From Lentisphaerota bacterium (lineage in GTDB: Bacteria; Verrucomicrobiota; Kiritimatiellia; RFP12; UBA1067), in the NCBI GenBank assembly GCA_022839525.1, contig JALHET010000003.1, positions 1 through 8,221 of the forward strand: a DNA stretch of 8,221 nt, given 5' to 3'. The notes under the pieces are model-generated. The model did not search any database. It was not told where the DNA came from and saw nothing but the letters and a program-made list of their open reading frames with translations. Below are positions 1 to 6,396 of this stretch, in pieces; the stretch's first letter is position 1; every line of letters starts with the position of its first letter. Both the position numbers and the translations under genes were made by a program.

Positions 1-14
1 GGTCTTTTCCTCAT
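1..14 (-). CDS. Possible first codons of a transposase, cut by the window edge
   Basis: Only four complete codons are visible (M-R-K-R). The reason to list it is the good ribosome-binding site AAGGA at 25-21, six bases before the ATG, and its position about 170 bp inside the putative IS end, where the first transposase gene would be expected. No protein motif can be assessed, so the product is pure inference from context. Confidence 0.25.
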
Positions 15-139
15 GCGTTGTCCTTGCCGGTTCAATCACTCCAGCCAATCACCGGGATAAACATACTCCTTTTTCCGGGAGGTTCGCAACCGTTTTTTTC
101 AGGTTACGGGTTGCGGGGGACAGGTTACAGGTGGCGCGG

Positions 140-181
140 TCAGGACATAGGTAACAAATGAGGTTCAGGACATAGGTAACA
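140..181 (-). repeat. Two exact 17-bp direct repeats, 25 bp apart
   Basis: The sequence TGTTACCTATGTCCTGA on the minus strand occurs at 181-165 and again at 156-140 without mismatch, separated by 8 bp. Two weaker relatives sharing the core GTAACCTG follow at 130-118 and 110-100. The spacing (about 25, 27 and 21 bp) is two to two and a half helical turns. I read them as transposase-binding repeats of an IS end; regulatory protein sites are the alternative. Confidence 0.75.
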
Positions 182-189
182 CTTTTGGG

Positions 190-498
190 TCACTTTCCTT
201 CCCAGACCTGAGGCTTTCGGGCACTCTGCCCGTGGGTGTCGTCTCCCCATGCGAGGACGGTTCCGTCCGCGAACAACGCGACGGTGTGCCCTGAACCCAT
301 TTGAACTGCGGTGCAGTTGGTGGGGCCGGTCACGAACCACACTTCGGGTGTGTCGCCCGCTGTCCAGAGCAATAGTCTGTCCTCGAAGCCTTCGGGCGGG
401 GTGCCGGCGGGTTCGTCGCCGGGAATCAGCGAATAGGTCAACCGGACCGACAAAAACAGGGCGGGTACGATTGCAGTATATACGGACAGATGTTTCAT
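190..498 (-). CDS. Short secreted RCC1-repeat protein, probably truncated
   Basis: Encodes 102 residues. Residues 1-23 (one Lys and one His, then a hydrophobic run) look like a signal peptide, so the protein is probably exported. Residues 64-91 form one RCC1-type blade: AVQMGSGHTVALFADGTV followed by LAWGDDTHGQ matches the family pattern of G-x-x-H-T-x-A-L, D-G-x-V, W-G and G-Q. RCC1 proteins normally stack about seven such blades into a propeller, so a single blade is far too short to fold in the usual way. After GQ the protein runs only 11 more residues, to a TGA that lies 8 bases from the putative IS end at 181. I infer the gene lost its 3' part to that insertion. The start is the ATG at 498, because GGAGG lies five bases upstream; a TTG at 510 overlaps that site and is less likely. 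It is separate from the pilus operon upstream. The RCC1 match is seen directly; its role is unknown. Confidence 0.6.
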   Translation of the reverse strand: MKHLSVYTAIVPALFLSVRLTYSLIPGDEPAGTPPEGFEDRLLLWTAGDTPEVWFVTGPTNCTAVQMGSGHTVALFADGTVLAWGDDTHGQSARKPQVWEGK

Positions 499-503
499 GA
501 CGG

Positions 504-508
504 CCTCC
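504..508 (-). promoter_or_regulatory. Ribosome-binding site of the RCC1-repeat gene
   Basis: GGAGG on the minus strand, five bases before the ATG at 498. It decides the start: an in-frame TTG at 510 sits on top of this site and is therefore unlikely to be used. Confidence 0.7.
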
Positions 509-546
509 AATTATGGATTAATCTACACTTGTCCAGAATCAATTTT

Positions 547-575
547 GAAATTACATATTTAATTTGCTGTGTCAA
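547..575 (-). promoter_or_regulatory. Possible sigma-70-type promoter for the RCC1-repeat gene
   Basis: The minus strand shows a perfect -35 hexamer TTGACA at 575-570. With 16 bp spacing the -10 would be TAATTT (553-548), only a fair match; TATGTAA at 557-551 is closer to consensus but too near. The whole stretch 511-600 is A/T-rich compared with the surrounding coding DNA, as expected of a promoter region. This is a visual match only, and -10 preferences in the host are unknown. Confidence 0.3.
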
Positions 576-583
576 CGATTATT

Positions 584-634
584 AAAAAATATTTTTTCAC
601 GGGGCGGAACGGCCTGGCCGCCTGCCGGTTCCGC
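584..634 (-). terminator. Possible rho-independent terminator of the pilus operon
   Basis: Thirty nucleotides after the stop of the last operon gene the minus strand can pair GCGGAA with TTCCGC (634-604), extended by CGGC with GCCG across a one-base bulge, around a loop of about ten bases. The stem is followed after several bases by AAAAAATATTTTTT, whose T-run is at 589-584 in part. The gap between stem and T-run is longer than in a textbook terminator, and the A6TAT6 palindrome could form its own weak hairpin. Position at the end of a long operon and before an independently transcribed gene supports the call. Confidence 0.45.
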
Positions 635-663
635 GCTCAGAGCTGTCGCCATCCGAACAATCA

Positions 664-2955
664 TCAAGGGCGGCTGGTCGCGGCCGCATCTTTCATGGCC
701 CACATGCGGCGGACGACCGGGTCGCCCGGAAGCCCGTTCTTGAGAATTTCCGAACGGATATCGATCTGCCGTGTCGGTGCCGCCAGCGAATATTCTTCGT
801 TCAGGCGCAGTAAAGCCCTGCGCAGTTTTTTCAACTCGCCGGCAAGCCACTCTTCGGGCTTTTTGTTTTTGATTTGGACATCGCTGCCGGCGGCCGTGGT
901 GAGTCTGGCCGCGATACCGCCCGCGATGAGCGCTTCGCGGCCGGAGGACGCCTCTGCTTTGGTGACCATCACGCGGACCAGGTCATCCCGTTTTTGCAGA
1001 AACCCTTTCAACCGGGACACCTGTTGCCCCATCTGGTCTGCCATCAGCCACTGATTGTCGGGTTGCTGCATGAAAGCCATGAACTGGTCGATCTTCTGGT
1101 ACAACTGCCGGGTCTGACTGAGGACAGAGGTGAACGGGAGATCCGCAAGGGCTGCGGGGTCGACGGGCTCAGGCAAGGCGCTCAGATACATGTAGAACTC
1201 TTCGACGCCAAGCACGCGGTCATATTCGCCCGCCGGCTCTTTCCGGCTACGTTTTGGAAGGGTGTGGTTGAGCGAGTCGCAGGCCATCACGCGGGTGAGC
1301 ACGTCGGCGTTCTGTAAAACCGCCAATTGTTGAGGCGTGTCGCTCTCCCGGCCAGCCCGTCTCTCGACCTCGCCGAACAGGCTTATGAGTTGGCTGGTCT
1401 TAGCTTTGAGGTTCAGGTGGATGTTCTCGAGGTTCTGGCGGGCTTGGGAGACGCGCGGGTCGAGCGTACAGGCATCGGCCGACGGCAAATCCAGATTGAT
1501 GTCCAACGCCTGCTTGAACTCGAGTCGCCTGACTTGCTGTGCGGTTTCGGTCAGGCGGTTAAAGCTCAAGGCCAGCGCTTTAAGCGGCTCGGCCAGTACG
1601 GTTGCCCGGCGCTTCAAAGCAGGCTCCTTGCTGGCGCTAGCCTGCTCTAACACGCGGACGATTTCCTCATACGGGGGCATGGGCTCTTTCAACTGATCCA
1701 GGGCCTTTTCCATCATTTTACTTTCGTTCAGCAGCATCGTCTGCCGGCCGCACACGAGGTTCAGTTGCTCAACAAGGCGGGTCAAATACGCGGGCAGGGC
1801 TTCGCCCGCTTTGACACGGTCCAGCGAACGTTTCACCGCAGCCTGACTGGCGGACAATTCGTCAAACCCGAAATCTTCGCGCCCCAGAAGCGATTCGGCC
1901 TGCAAAAGCGCGTCGAGAGCGGCTTTCGAATGCGTCGCGTTCTCTCTTTCGGCGGAAGCCTTTGCATTCCACTCCCACGCCTCCCGTTTGCTTGACTGAA
2001 GCATGCCGAGTTCGCGCGAGGCCGACACCCACTCGCCCTGTTCTAACGACTGTTGCGCGCTTTGCCAGAGCGTCAGCGTGGCTTTCCAAACGCCGAGCAG
2101 CCGGCGCAACTCCTCGATGGCCACCTGGTTTGAGGCGGCATGGCGGGCGGTGGCCGCTTTCTCGACTTCGAGGGCGGCATCCTCGAACGCTTCCTGAACG
2201 GCCAGCCGCCGCGCCGCTTTGATGAACGCTTCGGCGGAGGGTTTGAGGTGCTGATACGTCCAGTATACGCTCAGCCCCGCCAAGAGCGTGACGCCAAGAA
2301 TCCCGATGCGCAGCCACGTCTGTTTGTTGGAATGTTTGACCGCCCCGTCATGGAATTCGATCTCAAAATGGGAGCACGCGATCCGGTCGCCGTCTTTGAG
2401 TAACCGCTCTTTGTCGTCCCGGAGCGGCATTTCGTTCACCGATGTCCCGTTCTTACTGCCCAAGTCCCGGATCCAGCAGCTCCCGTCCTCCTTGATGAGG
2501 ATCTCCGCATGCCGCCGCGAAACCAGCATATCCAGAAAAACGAGCGAAGAGGTTGGGTCTGAACCGATGGTGAAGACCGGCGGCACCAGCTGTTTTTTTT
2601 GTCCGCGGCCCTTGCCCGTCAGGATCAGCACCTCGGACAGGTTTTTGCTGTCGCCTCCCCGGTCCGGCTCCACGCACAGCACACAGTTTCCGAGGCTGAT
2701 TTTGTCGCCGACCGCCAACTTCTTTTTTTCGATCCGCTTGCCGTTGCAGAAAGTGCCGTTCGTGCTCCCGAGATCCTTCAGCCAAACGTTCTTTCCCTTC
2801 TTGAAAAGCGCGGCATGACGGGAACTGGAGAGATTGTCCTCTTTGGGCACCGGCCATGTGCACGCATGGCTGCGCCCGATGACAAGCTCGCCGGCGATTG
2901 CGTCCGAGCCGATCTCCTGAACGATCCGCCCGTTGTGTTCCAGTCGAATAAGCAT
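664..2955 (-). CDS. Double-FHA single-pass membrane protein of the Tad locus
   Basis: Encodes 763 residues. FHA domain 1 (about 2-97) has GRS at 27-29, SRH at 45-47 and DLGSTNGT at 61-68 followed by NG, a full set of phosphothreonine-binding signatures. FHA domain 2 (about 107-202) has GSD at 131-133 where GRS is usual, so its key arginine is missing, but it keeps SRRH (146-149) and DLGSKNGT (164-171). One membrane segment lies at about 214-232. The remaining 530 residues are mostly charged amphipathic helices with few glycines or motifs, TPR-like or coiled in appearance; I do not recognise a family. By analogy with FHA-TM proteins the FHA part should be cytoplasmic and the helical part outside. 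The ATG at 2955 is chosen because the FHA fold begins right there, GGAG lies ten bases upstream and the preceding gene stops 4 nt before; a reading-frame extension to 3129 would overlap that gene heavily. Likely a partner or regulator of the Tad machinery. Domain calls are solid; the function is inference. Confidence 0.85.
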   Translation of the reverse strand: MLIRLEHNGRIVQEIGSDAIAGELVIGRSHACTWPVPKEDNLSSSRHAALFKKGKNVWLKDLGSTNGTFCNGKRIEKKKLAVGDKISLGNCVLCVEPDRGGDSKNLSEVLILTGKGRGQKKQLVPPVFTIGSDPTSSLVFLDMLVSRRHAEILIKEDGSCWIRDLGSKNGTSVNEMPLRDDKERLLKDGDRIACSHFEIEFHDGAVKHSNKQTWLRIGILGVTLLAGLSVYWTYQHLKPSAEAFIKAARRLAVQEAFEDAALEVEKAATARHAASNQVAIEELRRLLGVWKATLTLWQSAQQSLEQGEWVSASRELGMLQSSKREAWEWNAKASAERENATHSKAALDALLQAESLLGREDFGFDELSASQAAVKRSLDRVKAGEALPAYLTRLVEQLNLVCGRQTMLLNESKMMEKALDQLKEPMPPYEEIVRVLEQASASKEPALKRRATVLAEPLKALALSFNRLTETAQQVRRLEFKQALDINLDLPSADACTLDPRVSQARQNLENIHLNLKAKTSQLISLFGEVERRAGRESDTPQQLAVLQNADVLTRVMACDSLNHTLPKRSRKEPAGEYDRVLGVEEFYMYLSALPEPVDPAALADLPFTSVLSQTRQLYQKIDQFMAFMQQPDNQWLMADQMGQQVSRLKGFLQKRDDLVRVMVTKAEASSGREALIAGGIAARLTTAAGSDVQIKNKKPEEWLAGELKKLRRALLRLNEEYSLAAPTRQIDIRSEILKNGLPGDPVVRRMWAMKDAAATSRP

Positions 2956-2959
2956 GGCG

Positions 2960-4567
2960 TCAGAGCTCCGTGTCCCATTTCCTGACGGTGTAATACCGTT
3001 GGTCTTCCATGTCCTTAAAAACAGCCTTGGTAAATCGCGAGATTTCCATCGCCTTCCCCATATTGTTCTGCATCTGTGCGGCATTAAACGCCAGTTCCTG
3101 GCTGTTGAACCAAAGTGTCTGGCGCTCATGCAACCGAACGAGAAGGCGCAGGGCTTCGGCCTCGGCCTGCGGGTTTCCCGTCCGCACCGTTTTGGTCAGC
3201 AGCCCCGCTAACGTTTTCTGCAGCTCAACCCATGTGGCGGGCGCCATCCGGTTGAGATCGGCTTCGACCTGCTTGAGGATCGCGCTTTCCTCGGTTTTCG
3301 GGATGTCGGCGGACGGTTCCCAGTGGGCGTTTTCCATCGCTTCCGAAACGCGGAGAAACTTGGAGGAGAGGAGATCTTCCACGCGCGCGCGCTCCATGGC
3401 TGGGGACTCGGCCCGCACAACAATCCTGCGGTATCCATGCCGGATCACGCAGGCCACACCAAACCAGGAGCCGTTGCTGTCACGGTAATAGGTGACCCGG
3501 GTATAAGGGAGGCCGTTCCGTAGTCCGATAAAACCGGGTGTCGGCGAAGGTTTGTCGAAACTCCACCGTTCGCCGCCTGCCTTCTGTTGTTGCATCCAAT
3601 CCTCCACGAAGGCCTCGCGGCTCATGGAGGCGAACCGCACGTTCCGATCATCCTGGACGATCAGCCTCATGGGAACCGTCTGGTTTCTTCCGATCCACCC
3701 TTCGAGGATCAGGCCGTCGGAGGTTTCCGTTTTCTTGAACCGCTCCGGCCCCGGATAACAGATGTCGTACCCGCCTGCGGAAAGTCCGCCGCCTGGACCC
3801 GGTTCAAAAAGATCCAGATAATCTCCGTTGGCGTCTTTTGCCCACTCGATCTTCGGTTCCGGGGGCGGTGTCCGCGGGCGGAAAACCACCACAAGGATCA
3901 GGAGTGGAATCAGAATGGCCAACCCCTGCGAGATCCGCCTTTTATGGCGCTTCTGCTCGTTCTTCCGCAGGAGTTCGATCTCCTCGGGTGTGGCGGCGCG
4001 CGTCTGCATGGCACGGGTCAAACCTTCGTCGAAGTCGCTTCCGGCCGTCATTTCCGGAGGGGGTAGGCCAACGGTCAGATCCGAATCGGAGTTAACCACC
4101 GCCTCTTTTCCGGGGATACCGCCGGCGAAACCGGTGCGCGTGCCGGCTCCAGCGCCTGTAACCGCACCCGTAACCGCGCCGTCAAACCGCGTCTCGCCTG
4201 TGTCCGCCGCCTGTTGTTCCGGTCTGCCGCGTGTGGGCGTCGACCCTAGCGTCGGGGCCGGTTCTTTCGAAGGATCCGCCGTTTGAAGGACAAGCAGAAC
4301 CGTGCTTTTTCCGAAGGAGAGGCGTTGCCCTTGCCGCAAAGCCACGCGCCCCTCTGCCGGGACATCATCCACGCGGGTGCCGAACTGGCTTATGTTCTCC
4401 AGGGTCGCCGCGCCGTGCGCCACCGTGATCCGGGCATGCACGCCCGAAACGTCGGCGGATAACAGACGGAAGGACGCCGAATGCGAACGACCGAGCGTGT
4501 TATCTCCCTCCCGCAACACAAACACCGCTCCGGCTGGCTCACCTTTTTCAACCTTCAAACTGACCAT
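2960..4567 (-). CDS. FHA-domain single-pass membrane protein of the Tad locus
   Basis: Encodes 535 residues. An FHA-type domain spans about 2-96, with GRS at 26-28 and S41/H44 in SGVH. The usual NGT motif reads FGT (62-64) and the closing NG is DD, so phosphopeptide binding may be weakened or lost. A low-complexity Pro/Gly/Ala/Thr linker (about 98-195, including GAVTGAVTGAG) and a basic stretch (about 201-212) precede one membrane helix at about 213-229. The basic residues put the FHA domain in the cytoplasm and residues 231-535 outside. The outer part has a beta-rich section up to about 410, with the protein's only two cysteines (C270, C373), which could form a disulfide, followed by a helical tail. 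The stretch VTYYRDSNGSWF to YRRIVVRAESPA recalls PsbP/Mog1-like folds, but only weakly. The start at 4567 has GGAGGA seven bases upstream, overlapping the tadC end; an in-frame GTG at 4600 would overlap tadC. Role is inferred: a structural or regulatory membrane component beside TadB/TadC. Confidence 0.85.
   Translation of the reverse strand: MVSLKVEKGEPAGAVFVLREGDNTLGRSHSASFRLLSADVSGVHARITVAHGAATLENISQFGTRVDDVPAEGRVALRQGQRLSFGKSTVLLVLQTADPSKEPAPTLGSTPTRGRPEQQAADTGETRFDGAVTGAVTGAGAGTRTGFAGGIPGKEAVVNSDSDLTVGLPPPEMTAGSDFDEGLTRAMQTRAATPEEIELLRKNEQKRHKRRISQGLAILIPLLILVVVFRPRTPPPEPKIEWAKDANGDYLDLFEPGPGGGLSAGGYDICYPGPERFKKTETSDGLILEGWIGRNQTVPMRLIVQDDRNVRFASMSREAFVEDWMQQQKAGGERWSFDKPSPTPGFIGLRNGLPYTRVTYYRDSNGSWFGVACVIRHGYRRIVVRAESPAMERARVEDLLSSKFLRVSEAMENAHWEPSADIPKTEESAILKQVEADLNRMAPATWVELQKTLAGLLTKTVRTGNPQAEAEALRLLVRLHERQTLWFNSQELAFNAAQMQNNMGKAMEISRFTKAVFKDMEDQRYYTVRKWDTEL
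4158..4181 (-). repeat. Two imperfect 12-bp tandem units in the FHA protein linker
   Basis: The plus strand reads GTAACCGCACCC then GTAACCGCGCCG, two adjacent 12-base units with two differences. They encode the repeated GAVT of the GAVTGAVTGAG linker between the FHA domain and the membrane segment. In-frame gain or loss of a unit would change linker length by four residues. Confidence 0.6.
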
Positions 4568-4571
4568 TCGC

Positions 4572-5471
4572 TCATCCTCCACCGCGCTTGAAATATTCAC
4601 CCATGCCCGACTCCATCGCTCGGATAATGATCGGAGCGGCGATGATAATGAAAACCGAAGGCATAATGAACAGGGCGGTCGGGATCAGCATCAGCGACGG
4701 CGCGCGCGCCGCCTGCCGTTCTGCCCGCTGATAGCGGCGTCTCCGGATCTCCTCGGCCTGGATCTTCAGGGTGGACGCAATACTCGCGCCCATTTCGCTG
4801 CTTTGGATCACCGAGGTCACAAGCGAGCGGAACTCATCGAGTTGGATACGGTCTGACATGGCTTTAAGAGCCTCGATGCGTGACTTGCCCAGTTCGATCT
4901 GCCGCAACGTCACACCGAACTCTTCCCGCAAAGGCCCATGCGGGCCGTCGTTGACCAAGTTGCGTACGGCCGCGCCGAAATCCTGCCCGGCCTCCATCGA
5001 GACCGTGATCAGGTCAATCGCGTAAGGCATGCTTTTCGACATGCGGTCTTTGCGCTGCAGCGCACACCGGTTGACCCACGCCACCGGATAGTACCACGCC
5101 AACAGGGCGAACCCGATCCCGCCCAACAGCGCGTATGCCCAATTCAGGCTGAGAACGAAAATCATGATACAGGCGACCGAGCCCAACACCGCGCCCGCAA
5201 ACCCTTGAAGGCCGCGCACATCGATGCTCTCCAAGGGCAACGCGCCCGCGATCAGGTCGTTGCGGATCTGCTGCGCCTGAAGCGGAAAAGCATGGTCGGC
5301 CCAAGCCCCTGTCGCGCGCCCGATCGTCGCGATCTCACTGTCGAAGATGCGGAAAACCAGAGGTTTCGGGCCGGTCAGCGTCGTGTTCTCTTTGCGGATG
5401 ATTGCTTGAATTCCGCTGGCAAGAGAGAGGATGGCCAGAAAAACCAACAGTTGGATGATGATTACGTCCAT
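4572..5471 (-). CDS. tadC: TadC, inner-membrane platform protein of the Tad pilus
   Basis: Encodes 299 residues, the usual size for TadC. Membrane segments are at about 4-24, 90-110, 112-130 and 260-284. The cytoplasmic T2SSF (GspF-type) domain between them covers about 147-257 and shows the family hallmarks AIDLITVSMEAGQDFGAAV and QSSEMGASIASTL, followed by the basic stretch EEIRRRRYQRAERQAARAP leading into the last hydrophobic segment, a pattern typical of TadC. With TadB it forms the platform on which the CpaF ATPase acts to extract and assemble prepilin. The start at 5471 follows tadB by 11 nt with a GAGG site seven bases upstream. Its last codons carry the ribosome-binding site of the next gene, so the two are probably coupled. 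Assignment of TadC rather than TadB rests on gene order and the C-terminal pattern; membership of the T2SSF superfamily is certain. Confidence 0.9.
   Translation of the reverse strand: MDVIIIQLLVFLAILSLASGIQAIIRKENTTLTGPKPLVFRIFDSEIATIGRATGAWADHAFPLQAQQIRNDLIAGALPLESIDVRGLQGFAGAVLGSVACIMIFVLSLNWAYALLGGIGFALLAWYYPVAWVNRCALQRKDRMSKSMPYAIDLITVSMEAGQDFGAAVRNLVNDGPHGPLREEFGVTLRQIELGKSRIEALKAMSDRIQLDEFRSLVTSVIQSSEMGASIASTLKIQAEEIRRRRYQRAERQAARAPSLMLIPTALFIMPSVFIIIAAPIIIRAMESGMGEYFKRGGG
4575..4580 (-). promoter_or_regulatory. Ribosome-binding site of the single-FHA membrane protein
   Basis: GGAGGA on the minus strand within the last two sense codons of tadC, seven bases before the ATG at 4567. It decides the start over the upstream GTG at 4600 and implies translational coupling to tadC. 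Confidence 0.75.
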
Positions 5472-5482
5472 AGGGTTCCCTC

Positions 5483-6364
5483 TTACACGTCGATCGTCAC
5501 GATTTTGTTGATCACAAGAAAGCCGACGGTTTCAAGGACGGCAACGGCGCCGATCGCGCACCAGCCGATCTTTGTCTGGACCAGAGGCAGCATCAGTTCG
5601 CGGTCCAGAAAAAAGAGGATCGCGAACGCGACCAGCGGCGCCGCCGCCATGGCGATAGCCTCGAACCGCCCCTGCGCGGTCATGGTCATGAGCCGGTCGT
5701 GGAAATCGACCCGCTGACGGATGGTGTCGGTGATCCGGTCCAGCACTTCGGCCAGACTGCCCCCCGACTGCATGGTCAGCCGGATGGCGGTCACCAGCAG
5801 GCTCAAATCTTCGCCGGGCATCCGCTCGCACAACCGGTTCAGGCTTTCGGGAAGATCTATCCCCAGGCGGTATTCGTGCAGCACCAGCAGCAATTCCTCT
5901 GTCATGGGGCCGCCCATATCCCGCGAGACGATCTCCAGGCTCTGCGGCAGCGCCGACCCCGCCCGCAGGCCATTGGCCAATCCCAGTGTGAGGTCGGTCA
6001 GCCGGGCATCAAACAGCCGTTGCCGCTTTTTGATGCGCGCTTGAATCCACTTGTTCGGGATATGGAAACAGAGAACCCCCGCCAACAGGCAGGCGCCTCC
6101 CAAAAGATAAGGGTTCAACACATTGGCCGCGATCAGGAGGGCTGCCACAATTCCGCTGCCCAACAGTGCCGCCGACCAGCACGCTTGGGCAAGGCGTTCG
6201 GGCGTGGTGAACCGGTAGATCGGCGCCAATTGTTTGACGCCGTCGACCCGGACATATTTTCCTGTCGAGCGCTCCAGACCAAGCTGTGCGAGGAGCGGCG
6301 TCACGACCCAGACGCCCCATGTCGTCGCGGCAAAAACAAGTGCCAGCACCAGGATGTCGGTCAT
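5483..6364 (-). CDS. tadB: TadB, inner-membrane platform protein of the Tad pilus
   Basis: Encodes 293 residues. Hydrophobic segments are at about 4-26, 62-82, 85-103, 234-252 and 265-287. The T2SSF domain (about 118-245) is recognisable from RLTDLTLGLANGLRAGSALP, LLLVLHEYRLGIDLPESL and MQSGGSLAEVLDRITDTIRQR, the conserved features of TadB. The protein would sit in the inner membrane with TadC and transmit the work of the CpaF ATPase to prepilin. The ATG at 6364 has AGGAG seven bases upstream in the 32-nt gap after cpaF, so it has its own strong initiation signal. Gene order cpaF-tadB-tadC is the standard Tad arrangement. No truncation or frameshift is seen. Confidence 0.92.
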   Translation of the reverse strand: MTDILVLALVFAATTWGVWVVTPLLAQLGLERSTGKYVRVDGVKQLAPIYRFTTPERLAQACWSAALLGSGIVAALLIAANVLNPYLLGGACLLAGVLCFHIPNKWIQARIKKRQRLFDARLTDLTLGLANGLRAGSALPQSLEIVSRDMGGPMTEELLLVLHEYRLGIDLPESLNRLCERMPGEDLSLLVTAIRLTMQSGGSLAEVLDRITDTIRQRVDFHDRLMTMTAQGRFEAIAMAAAPLVAFAILFFLDRELMLPLVQTKIGWCAIGAVAVLETVGFLVINKIVTIDV

Positions 6365-6371
6365 AGAGAAA

Positions 6372-6376
6372 CTCCT
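6372..6376 (-). promoter_or_regulatory. Ribosome-binding site of tadB
   Basis: AGGAG on the minus strand, seven bases before the tadB ATG, inside a purine-rich 32-nt gap after cpaF. It is the widest gap within the cluster, and no promoter or hairpin is evident in it. Confidence 0.7.
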
Positions 6377-6396
6377 CTCTTCTCCTTCTCTACCGG

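Larger units (their letters stand above)
1..181 (-). mobile_element. Probable terminal region of an insertion sequence, running off the left edge
   Basis: On the minus strand this stretch begins with TGTTACCTATGTCCTGA (181-165), repeats the same 17 bases exactly 25 bp further in (156-140), then carries two decayed copies, CTGTAACCTGTCC (130-118) and CCCGTAACCTG (110-100). Several spaced copies of one motif close to a 5'-TG end are typical of transposase binding sites at the ends of IS21-family elements, and some IS481-like elements look similar. A possible ribosome-binding site and start codon pointing away from the end (ATG at 14-12) fits a transposase beginning just inside the element. The outer boundary at 181 is chosen from the TG dinucleotide and is uncertain by a few bases. 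The other end and any target duplication lie outside the window. The family assignment is inference. Confidence 0.5.

Noticed and set aside
27..55. Short inverted repeat CCGGT/ACCGG in the left region
   Set aside because: Five base pairs around a 19-base loop is too weak to call a terminator or attenuator.
32..64. Ten-codon open frame preceded by AGGAG in the putative IS end
   Set aside because: The ribosome-binding site is only one base from the ATG and the peptide is too short to judge. It could be a leader upstream of the transposase but cannot be supported.
569..1054. Plus-strand open frame across the end of the double-FHA gene and the spacer
   Set aside because: Most of it is antisense to the FHA gene, it crosses the putative terminator and it has no recognisable domain.
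2956..3129. Upstream extension of the double-FHA gene by 58 codons
   Set aside because: It would overlap the end of the preceding FHA gene by 170 bases, and the added residues look like out-of-frame sequence. The FHA fold starts exactly at the ATG at 2955.
4568..4600. GTG start at 4600 for the single-FHA protein
   Set aside because: It overlaps tadC by 29 bases, while the ATG at 4567 has a strong, well-spaced GGAGGA and begins the FHA domain.
4938..5717. Plus-strand open frame (259 codons) opposite tadC and tadB
   Set aside because: Antisense shadow of two recognised T2SSF genes; composition is rich in Arg, Gln and His with no motif or ribosome-binding site.
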